Positions 51,636-58,540 of a stretch of 64,000 nt of DNA are shown piece after piece. The first letter of the stretch is position 1. The number at the start of each line of letters is the position of its first letter. The DNA is from Enterococcus_D sp050529585 (GTDB lineage Bacteria; Bacillota; Bacilli; Lactobacillales; Enterococcaceae). Position numbers and translations under genes: made by a program. The notes under the pieces were generated by a model. That model did no database searches, had not been told where the DNA came from, and saw only the letters and a program-made list of their open reading frames with translations. The DNA lies in assembly GCF_050529585.1 (NCBI RefSeq), contig NZ_CP172882.1:1178001-1242000 (forward strand), in the 5' to 3' direction.

Positions 51636-53003
51636 ATGAGGGATTTAATTATGGTAGAAATTATAATTGGTATTTTAATGATTGTTTCGTTCTTAGGAAT
51701 GGTTTGGTATTGTGTTAAAGGATTTAATTTGATGGTTGGATTCTTTGTAATGGCAACCTTGTGGACATTATTTGCTTTTATCGGTAATGCGTTGAGTCCT
51801 GATTTAGAAGCATTAAATTTCGTTGATACGATAACAAATATTTATCAGACGGGGCCGGCTGGTTTTGCAAGTTCGATTTTGGTCAATATATTTTTTGGCT
51901 CCTTCTTTGGTCGCATCTTAATGGATACTGGGATTGCAGCAACACTGATTAGAAAGGTTGTTGAACTTGGTGGCGATAAACCAAGGATTACAATGACACT
52001 ATTGTGCACAGTAACAGCGTTTTGTTTTACCTCAATGACCGGCATTGGTCCAGTGATCTCGATTGCGGTGATTGTCATGCCGATTTTACAAGCCTTGGGT
52101 ATTCCAACAGCAATTGCTTTATTTGCTTTTATGGGTTCAATTATGGCTGGAATTTTTGCTAATGTAACAAACTTTGTGCAGTATCAAGGGATATTAGCTG
52201 CTTTACAGCCTGAAGGAAGTCAATCAATGATGGATTATGGATTTTCCGAGTATTTCACATTTGGAATGATTGCATTGGTTGTCTCATTGGTAGTGACATT
52301 AATATTTGCGCATATTGCTTTAAGCCGAGCAAAATCAACTAAGATCAAAGCATGGGCCTCAACACCTGGTGGAGCATCTGGAGAGGCTCCGTGGTACTCA
52401 TGGGTTGCAGTGATTGCACCAGTACTACTTGTCGTGTTAGTTGATTTTCCGATCATTCCGGCATTTATTTTAGCGGCGCTTTATGCCTTAGTGACTTGTG
52501 GAAAGCTAAGAGGAGGGTTTGTAAATATTTGTCGTATGTTAGCTAAACAGTTTGCGGATGGGGCTGTTGACGTTGCACCACTAGTTGGCTTTTTGTTGGT
52601 GTTAGCGATGTTCAATTCAGCTGCTAGTTTGGCCGTTCCGTTTTTTGAACCTATCGTGGGTGGTTTTGTTCCCAATAGTACTGTTGCTCTTGCTATTTTA
52701 TTTGCTATCTTGGCTCCACTAGGGTTTTTCCGTGGCCCTCTTAACTTAGTGGGATCTGGTGGGGCTGTTGCAGCAGTGATTTTAGCGGCAACGAACTGGG
52801 ATTTGGCTTTCATATTTCCACTATTTGCAGTAGTAACGATTGCACCTCAGCACTTAGATATTACACAATCTTGGGTCGCTTGGGGATTAGGTCATCATAA
52901 AGTTGGATCTAAAGAATTTATGAAATTTTCAATTCCAGCTGGTTGGGTTTCAAGTGCTATCCTCTGTATCATTGCCCTTCTATTATTTGGTATGAACAGC
53001 TGA
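51636..53003 (+). CDS. Ion-transporter-superfamily permease (GntP/CitMHS-like)
   Basis: A 455-residue membrane protein with about twelve hydrophobic segments. It has two similar halves: FFGSFFGRILMDTGIAATLIRKVVELGG with TSMTGIGPVISIAVIVMPIL in the first, and LVGFLLVLAMFNSAASL with FRGPLNLVGSGGAVAAVIL in the second. That layout is usual for gluconate, citrate and C4-dicarboxylate carriers of the ion transporter superfamily. The substrate is probably an organic anion. The ATG at 51651 (MVEII) is an alternative start; GATGAGGGA before it makes it the more likely one. It is the first gene of the cassette with the HyuA-like and zincin genes. Confidence 0.72.
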   Translation: MRDLIMVEIIIGILMIVSFLGMVWYCVKGFNLMVGFFVMATLWTLFAFIGNALSPDLEALNFVDTITNIYQTGPAGFASSILVNIFFGSFFGRILMDTGIAATLIRKVVELGGDKPRITMTLLCTVTAFCFTSMTGIGPVISIAVIVMPILQALGIPTAIALFAFMGSIMAGIFANVTNFVQYQGILAALQPEGSQSMMDYGFSEYFTFGMIALVVSLVVTLIFAHIALSRAKSTKIKAWASTPGGASGEAPWYSWVAVIAPVLLVVLVDFPIIPAFILAALYALVTCGKLRGGFVNICRMLAKQFADGAVDVAPLVGFLLVLAMFNSAASLAVPFFEPIVGGFVPNSTVALAILFAILAPLGFFRGPLNLVGSGGAVAAVILAATNWDLAFIFPLFAVVTIAPQHLDITQSWVAWGLGHHKVGSKEFMKFSIPAGWVSSAILCIIALLLFGMNS

Positions 53004-53070
53004 TAATAGGGGACGAGAACTAACGAGTAAAACTGAATAGTATGATTTTTGAGGTAGGAGGAAAGCGGAA

Positions 53071-55200
53071 ATGAGTGAATGTAGAAAAGTTAGAATGGGT
53101 ATTGATGTAGGCGGTACCCATACCAAAGCAGTTGCTATCGATAATTTAACACATGAGATTATTGGAAAATCTAGCGTAAAAACAACGCATGATCACGAAC
53201 GCGGTGTAGCAGCTGGAGTCGTTGAGAGTTTTCAAAATTGTTTGAAAGAAAATGATATTGATCCAAAAAGTGTGATTTTTGTTGCTCATTCAACTACACA
53301 AGCGACAAATGCTTTAATCGAAGGTGATGTTGCGGATATTGGGGTTTTTGGAATGGCACGTGGTGGATTTGAAGGATTTTTGGCAAAGCGTCAGCTGAAA
53401 ATTGCAGATATTGTACTTGGAAATCAGCGATCAATCAAAATCATCAATGCATTTTCGAAGCTAAAGGGATTAAGTAAATCTAGCGTTGAGCAAATGATTG
53501 ATGATTTAGTCAAGCAAGGATCAGAAGTGATCGTAGCAAGCATGGCATTTGGCGTAGATAATAATGACGCTGAAAACTTAGTAATGGAAATTTGCACAGA
53601 AAAAGGAATACCTTGTACAGTTGCTTCTGATATAACGAAGCTATACGGATTGACCAGACGCACAAGGACGGCAACGATCAATGCAAGTATTTTACCTAAA
53701 ATGTTGTCAGTTGCGAATTTAACGGAAGTTTCTGTAAAGGAATCGGGCGTGGATGTTCCATTAATGATTATGCGCGGTGACGGGGGCGTGATGGAGATAG
53801 CTGAAATGAAAAAAAGGCCAGTTCTGACTATGCTTTCAGGTCCTGCAGCTTCTGTTATGGGTTCATTAATGTATTTACGCGCGTCTAACGGTGTTTATTT
53901 TGAAGTTGGGGGCACAACAACTAACATTGGTGTGATTAAAAATGGACGTCCAGCAATCGATTATTCTGTTGTAGGCGGACATGAAACATATATTTCCAGT
54001 TTAGATGTTCGGATCACTGGTTGTGCAGGTGGTTCAATGATTCGTGCTAATACCGCTGGTGTTGTTGACGTTGGACCTCGGTCTGCACACATTGCTGGTC
54101 TAGATTATGCTGTTTATTCTGACCCAATTAATTGGACCGGTGGAAAAGTAGAATATTTTAGCCCTAAAGAAGGGGATCCAGCGGATTATGTGGCAATTAA
54201 ATTTGATAATGGAGAGCGAGTAACGATTACAAATTCCTGTGCTGCTAATGTTTTAGGATTAATCAAGCCTGAACATTTTTCATACGGAAATATTGAGGCA
54301 GCTAGAAAAGCAATTGGCGTTTTAGCAGAGCACTGCGGTACAACGATTGAAGATATCGCTACTCAGATCATGGAGCGGTCATATGCAAAACTAGAGCCAG
54401 TCATATTGTCATTAGCGGATAAATACAAATTAGAAAAAAGTCAAATTTCTTTAGTTGGCGTCGGTGGTGGTGCCTCATCTTTAATTATTTATTTGTCAGA
54501 AAAAATGGGTGTGAAATATTCGATTCCAGAAAATGCGGAAGTGATTTCGTCGATTGGTGTAGCACTAGCATTGGTGCGAGACGTTGTTGAACGTATCATC
54601 CCATCACCTTCAAAGGAAGATTTACGGTCGATCAAAAGTGAAGCCGTCAACAAGGCCATTGAGAGTGGTGCTACGCCAGAAAGTGTCGAGGTCTTTATTG
54701 AAATCGATCCGCAAACCTCTAAGGTTACTGCAATTGCAACAGGTTCAACAGAAGTCAAGACAACGGATCTTTTAGCAGAGGCCACGTTAGAAGAAGCGCA
54801 AGCATTGGCGGCTTCTGATTTAGGCATACAAACGAATGAAATTGATCTTTTGGAAAAGAGTGCTCATTTTTACGTATTTGGTGCGCGGGGTGCTTCTGGT
54901 GAAAATCCTGCGATTAGAATTCTTGATAAAAAAGGCTTTATCAAAGTACAACGTGCTTCTGGAAAAGTCATCAAAACGACCGCTGAAAAATATATGGAGG
55001 CAGTGGATCAATTGTGGGATGACTTGGCAATTTATCAGACAGAAGTTATTTTACGTCCAGATTTTTATATTTGTGCGGGTCCTCGTGTAATGGATTTTTC
55101 AGTAAATGACCTTGAAGCATTAATGTTATTGATTGATATCGAAATGTCTTCCCTAGATCCTAATGAAGAAGTGATGATATTGGCAGCGAATTCTCTATGA
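53071..55200 (+). CDS. HyuA-like hydantoinase/oxoprolinase family ASKHA protein (no HyuB partner)
   Basis: A 709-residue protein of the HyuA / 5-oxoprolinase A family, an ATP-using actin-like fold. The N-terminal phosphate motif is MGIDVGGTHTKAVAID, followed by VAHSTTQATNALIEGDV, and later VLTMLSGPAASVMGSLMYLR and VYFEVGGTTTNIGVI. The family normally acts with HyuB, which opens cyclic amides (hydantoins, 5-oxoproline) or carboxylates ketones; no hyuB is found here. The C-terminal 190 residues include a segment I do not recognise (SVEVFIEIDPQTSKVTAIATGS). AGGAGG precedes the ATG. It overlaps the next gene by 4 nt. Confidence 0.75.
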   Translation: MSECRKVRMGIDVGGTHTKAVAIDNLTHEIIGKSSVKTTHDHERGVAAGVVESFQNCLKENDIDPKSVIFVAHSTTQATNALIEGDVADIGVFGMARGGFEGFLAKRQLKIADIVLGNQRSIKIINAFSKLKGLSKSSVEQMIDDLVKQGSEVIVASMAFGVDNNDAENLVMEICTEKGIPCTVASDITKLYGLTRRTRTATINASILPKMLSVANLTEVSVKESGVDVPLMIMRGDGGVMEIAEMKKRPVLTMLSGPAASVMGSLMYLRASNGVYFEVGGTTTNIGVIKNGRPAIDYSVVGGHETYISSLDVRITGCAGGSMIRANTAGVVDVGPRSAHIAGLDYAVYSDPINWTGGKVEYFSPKEGDPADYVAIKFDNGERVTITNSCAANVLGLIKPEHFSYGNIEAARKAIGVLAEHCGTTIEDIATQIMERSYAKLEPVILSLADKYKLEKSQISLVGVGGGASSLIIYLSEKMGVKYSIPENAEVISSIGVALALVRDVVERIIPSPSKEDLRSIKSEAVNKAIESGATPESVEVFIEIDPQTSKVTAIATGSTEVKTTDLLAEATLEEAQALAASDLGIQTNEIDLLEKSAHFYVFGARGASGENPAIRILDKKGFIKVQRASGKVIKTTAEKYMEAVDQLWDDLAIYQTEVILRPDFYICAGPRVMDFSVNDLEALMLLIDIEMSSLDPNEEVMILAANSL

Positions 55201-55934
55201 TAATGAAAAGATTTTTATTAAAACAGCAAAGTATCGTTGATGTAGAACGATTAGAAATATGGTTTGAACATCTATTGCATATCGATGAGTTTAGTTGGGG
55301 GATGTTTGAATTTACCCAAGAAATGCTTCGCAAAAAAATTAGTGAAGAAGAAAAAAGAGAAATCATTGAAGAATCTATTTTATGTGGGCGATTTTGGGCA
55401 AATGAAATGCTGAAACAATTTGATCTGATGAGCTATGATCATGCAGACCGCTCAAGCTACTTAGCAAGTAGACTCGGACTAACCATTACCGAGAAATCTG
55501 TTAGACCCACCAAGTTTCGTATGGTATTTGCACAATTTATCACGGAGCGTTCAATTGAACTTATTGATGAACCTATCGCTGCTTACACGGAATTGACAAA
55601 AAATTCATTGAAGCTCCCAAAAACTGAGATTGTTCGAAGCCTTTTGATTGCGCATGAGATTTTTCATTATTTAGAAGAACAATATGGCAAAAATATGTAC
55701 CATACGACAAAGACGATTGTGTTGTGGCGTTTTTTTCAATATGAGCATCGTTCGACGATTCGTTGTGCTTCTGAGATTGCAGCGATGGCGTTTGCCAAAG
55801 AGCTTTGTACTGCAAATTTTGTGCCTCAAATTTTAGATGTTTTGCTTTCTTATCCATTGGAGGTTGATTTTTCAAAAAGTATTTATGACAGGGTCCTAAA
55901 AGAAATGAATAGCGTTAACTTGGAGAATTATTAA
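55197..55934 (+). CDS. Small HExxH zincin-like protein coupled to the HyuA-like gene
   Basis: A 245-residue soluble protein. The central motif LLIAHEIFHYLEEQYGK is a HExxH zinc site, and about 45 residues later SEIAAMAFAKELC supplies a Glu in a helix, as in ImmA/IrrE-type metallopeptidases. The N-terminal half is helical and charged and unlike any family I know. It has no signal peptide or membrane helix. The start overlaps the HyuA-like stop (ATGA), so the two are made together. A role in processing or activating the HyuA-like protein, or as a separate amidase, is a guess. Confidence 0.6.
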   Translation: MIMKRFLLKQQSIVDVERLEIWFEHLLHIDEFSWGMFEFTQEMLRKKISEEEKREIIEESILCGRFWANEMLKQFDLMSYDHADRSSYLASRLGLTITEKSVRPTKFRMVFAQFITERSIELIDEPIAAYTELTKNSLKLPKTEIVRSLLIAHEIFHYLEEQYGKNMYHTTKTIVLWRFFQYEHRSTIRCASEIAAMAFAKELCTANFVPQILDVLLSYPLEVDFSKSIYDRVLKEMNSVNLENY

Positions 55935-56063
55935 TTTTATGACATATTCTTTGAACTGCTGCGTTTGGTTGTTGTAGAAATCGTGCGAAACAACTGTCTT
56001 TGTTCATTTTTTAAAGCGTACATGATATAATTGGTCAACAGCAAAAAGCAAGGCGTGGATTGA

Positions 56064-57173
56064 ATGGCAAATGAAAAAATCACCATAAAAATGGTCTCGG
56101 AAAAAGCAAATGTTTCAAAGACTACAGTATCTAGATATTTGAATGGAAAATATGAGTTTATGTCTGCAGATACAAAAAAGCGGATCGAAGAAGTGATAGA
56201 GGCGTTAGAATATCGCCCCAATGTGTTAGCTCAAGGTTTGAAAAACAATAAAACTGGCTTGATAGGCATCGTTGTTAGTGACATCACAATTCCTGAAGTA
56301 GCCCATTTAGTGAGGGGGGTCAATGACTATTGCATGCGTAAATCCTTTCAATTGATCCTGGTTGAAACCGATCACAAGAATAAATCTGCTCATGACCAAA
56401 TCCAAGCGTTGATTGATCGACAAGTAGAAGGATTGATTATAGCGACAAATCATGATGATACATTTATTAAAAGTTTAAATGACCAAAAGATCAAAATCGT
56501 TCTTGCAGATTGCATGATTGATGGTCAGACGATCGATAGCGTTATCGTAGACAATGAGAAGGCTACGATTGAAATGATCCAACGTATGTATTCAGAGGGA
56601 TTCGATAGAGTGGCTTATTTTACACCGCCAATCAATACCCCTAGCCAAAAGAAAAAGCTTGCTCTTTTTTTTAATAGTTCAAAGATTGCTATCAAAAATC
56701 CTGAACAACTCGTCTTTGAGATAGAAGAATTGCAAGATTCATTTGAAGCATGCAAAGAATCACTATTAAAATTGATAAATAAAAATCATGGATACCGGTT
56801 AGCGATTTTAGCAGAGAATAGTATATTGATGTATACTTTGACGAATGCCATCTATAGTTTGGGTTTACATATCCCGCAGGATGTTGCTATTGGCGGCTAT
56901 GATGAATTAGGATGGAACAAACTATTTAATCGTGAAATGTCCGTGATTGAGAAGCCATCGTATGAAATTGGTTCATTGGCGGCTGAGCTTTTGGTAAAAC
57001 GAATTTCTAAAGGGAAAACACAATATAGGCCAAAAATAATTGAAATACAACCTAAAATCAGAATGAGTGCTTCAACAAAAGTTAGTGATAACAGTTTTGA
57101 TAAAATTGTCATCCGAATGAACCAAGAAAATGAGCCATATATCAAAAAAAATTATCGAAAACAAGATGACTAA
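56064..57173 (+). CDS. LacI-family regulator of the permease/HyuA-like cassette
   Basis: A 369-residue regulator. The DNA-binding domain is ITIKMVSEKANVSKTTVSRYLNGKYEFMSADTKKRIEEVIEALEYRPNVLAQGLKNNKT; the YEFMS loop is typical of the KdgR-like branch. The ligand-binding core runs from about 60 to 335. A C-terminal tail of about 30 residues (KVSDNSFDKIVIRMNQENEPYIKKNYRK) is unusual and basic. It has its own extended -10 (TGATATAAT near 56023-56031) and lies directly after the zincin gene on the same strand. The operator-like repeat at 51463 is the likely target, and the inducer is presumably the carrier's substrate. Confidence 0.85.
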   Translation: MANEKITIKMVSEKANVSKTTVSRYLNGKYEFMSADTKKRIEEVIEALEYRPNVLAQGLKNNKTGLIGIVVSDITIPEVAHLVRGVNDYCMRKSFQLILVETDHKNKSAHDQIQALIDRQVEGLIIATNHDDTFIKSLNDQKIKIVLADCMIDGQTIDSVIVDNEKATIEMIQRMYSEGFDRVAYFTPPINTPSQKKKLALFFNSSKIAIKNPEQLVFEIEELQDSFEACKESLLKLINKNHGYRLAILAENSILMYTLTNAIYSLGLHIPQDVAIGGYDELGWNKLFNREMSVIEKPSYEIGSLAAELLVKRISKGKTQYRPKIIEIQPKIRMSASTKVSDNSFDKIVIRMNQENEPYIKKNYRKQDD

Positions 57174-57214
57174 AAATGTCTTGAGATGTTTTAACCAAAA
57201 ATACAACGAATTCT

Positions 57215-57265
57215 TACCGCAACTCAGAGATCAGTCCTAAAAGTCATCTGAGTTGTGGTATTTTC
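57215..57265 (+). terminator. Terminator after the LacI-family gene
   Basis: TACCGCAACTCAGA pairs with TCTGAGTTGTGGTA (one wobble) around 18 nt, followed by TTTTC. Confidence 0.8.
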
Positions 57266-57399
57266 ATTGCTAGTCATTATTGACAATAAGAAAAAACCTT
57301 GCAGAGGCAATGTTTCACCTTTAATCATAGTGTGATTCATGAGTATTGTTCACTTTGTTATTCTGAATTTAGAATACAAATAAAAATGACTGATAGCGA

Positions 57400-57428
57400 T
57401 TGACAGCGTTTTCTTGGTTTGATATAGT
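57400..57428 (+). promoter_or_regulatory. Beta-glucoside operon promoter with overlapping cre
   Basis: TTGACA, 17 bp, TATAGT. TGACAGCGTTTTCT at 57401-57414 fits the cre consensus at all but the last position. The arrangement is the same as at 51178, so both cassettes are catabolite repressed in the same way. Confidence 0.75.
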
Positions 57429-57450
57429 GAATATAAGAGATGGTTCTAAT

Positions 57451-57483
57451 GGATAGTGATTGCTGACAGCAGCAAGCTAAACC
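57451..57483 (+). promoter_or_regulatory. Ribonucleic antiterminator (RAT) site 1
   Basis: The RNA begins GGATAGTGA and ends GCTAAACC; between them TTGCTG-ACAG-CAGCAA makes a clean 6-bp stem. This is the known target layout of LicT/BglG/SacY antiterminators. Its 3' end (AACC) is also the left arm of the following terminator, so the two structures exclude each other. Confidence 0.85.
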
Positions 57484-57525
57484 TGATGAAGCGGCATTGT
57501 TTGTGTTGCGTTCATGGGGTTTTTT
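57480..57525 (+). terminator. Conditional terminator overlapping RAT 1
   Basis: AACCTGATGAA pairs with TTCATGGGGTT (one mismatch, one wobble) around 20 nt and runs into TTTTTT. It is released when the antiterminator holds the RAT. Confidence 0.85.
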
Positions 57526-57576
57526 GTGCGTTTGGCTAAGCAGGATCTTAAAGGAGCAATGAAGTGGAGGGACACC

Positions 57577-58419
57577 ATGATCATCAATAAGGTATTAAAT
57601 AATAACGTTGTGATCACCAGTGACGAACACAAGAATGAAATGATTGTGATGGGAAGAGGTATTGCTTTTAAAAAGAAAATTGGAGATACGATACCCGATA
57701 ATACAGTGGATAAAATCTATCGTCTGTCTAATCCAACCGTCTTGAATCAATTTCAAGAGTTGGTCGCAGATTTGCCTGTTGAATATCTTGAATTGTCCAA
57801 TCAAATCATTGAATATGCCAGAAAAGAATTGGCGTCACCCATCAATGATACCATCTACATTTCTTTGACCGATCATATGCACAGTGCCATCGAACGTGCC
57901 AAAAAAGGTATTACTGTTAAAAATGTGCTGTTATGGGATATCAAACGTTTTTTTCCAGAGGAATATCGGATAGGGTTAAAAACAATCGAAAAAATCAGTG
58001 AAATTTATGGTGTGACCTTACCTGATGATGAAGCAGGATTTGTTGCATTGCACTTAGTCAATGCCCAGGCGGACAATGAAGACCAAGGTAATATTACGGC
58101 GTTGACACAAACAATGCAAGAAATCATCAATATCGTTACTTATTTTTTTAAAACAACTTTCGATGAAGATTCAGTTTACTTTTATCGATTCACCATGCAT
58201 TTACGTTTTTTTGTATCACGTATGCTGAGTCACACGCAGCATACAGATGAAACAGATGAGGAATTGTTGGCAATGGTCAAACAAAAATACCATAACGGCT
58301 TTCAGTGCGTACAGAAAATCAACAAATTTTTGATCAATAAGTACGCATACCAGATGTCTAGCGATGAACAATTGTATTTAACGATTCATATTGCCCGTTT
58401 GGTGCAAAAGAATCGCTGA
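57577..58419 (+). CDS. licT: LicT/BglG-family PRD transcriptional antiterminator
   Basis: A 280-residue RNA-binding regulator. The N-terminal CAT domain (about 1-55, IINKVLNNNVVITSDEHKNEMIVMGRGIAFKKKIGD) binds RAT RNA. PRD1 (about 65-170) has His residues in LTDHMHSAIERAKKG and VALHLVNAQ; PRD2 (about 175-280) has FTMHLRFFVSRML and LTIHIARLVQ. These four His are the phosphorylation sites through which the PTS EII (negative) and HPr (positive) control it. GGAGGGAC precedes the ATG at 57577. Its own gene lies behind RAT 1, so it is autoregulated. Confidence 0.93.
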   Translation: MIINKVLNNNVVITSDEHKNEMIVMGRGIAFKKKIGDTIPDNTVDKIYRLSNPTVLNQFQELVADLPVEYLELSNQIIEYARKELASPINDTIYISLTDHMHSAIERAKKGITVKNVLLWDIKRFFPEEYRIGLKTIEKISEIYGVTLPDDEAGFVALHLVNAQADNEDQGNITALTQTMQEIINIVTYFFKTTFDEDSVYFYRFTMHLRFFVSRMLSHTQHTDETDEELLAMVKQKYHNGFQCVQKINKFLINKYAYQMSSDEQLYLTIHIARLVQKNR

Positions 58420-58483
58420 AAAAATTCAGAAAGGAGAAGTGCGGTTGTCAAATGACCGCAAAAAGAAAGCAAACAAAAATTTT

Positions 58484-58510
58484 GGATAGTGACATTCAGT
58501 TGGCTAAACC
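58484..58510 (+). promoter_or_regulatory. RAT-like site 2 between licT and the PTS gene
   Basis: The 5' nine bases (GGATAGTGA) and 3' eight bases (GCTAAACC) are identical to RAT 1, with a shorter middle of 10 nt. No U-rich terminator follows. Its last two bases (CC) are shared with the hairpin at 58509-58531, so binding of LicT here would prevent that hairpin. Confidence 0.65.
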
Positions 58511-58531
58511 TTCAATCAAACAAATTGGAGG
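58509..58531 (+). promoter_or_regulatory. Hairpin sequestering the Shine-Dalgarno of the PTS gene
   Basis: CCTTCAAT pairs with ATTGGAGG (one G-T wobble) around a 7-nt loop. The right arm contains the whole GGAGG ribosome-binding site of the gene starting at 58541 (9-nt spacing). Folding would block translation; RAT 2 formation would free it. Confidence 0.55.
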
Positions 58532-58540
58532 AAACAAAAA

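Larger units (their letters stand above)
57174..57576 (+). other. Intergenic region upstream of the antiterminator gene
   Basis: About 400 nt holding the LacI gene terminator, a cre-overlapped promoter, a RAT and its terminator, all listed separately. The remaining 140 nt in the middle show nothing I recognise. Confidence 0.8.

Noticed and set aside
58440..58463. Hairpin GCGGT...ACCGC after licT as a terminator
   Set aside because: The stem is interrupted and followed by A rather than T; it would not end transcription before the PTS gene.
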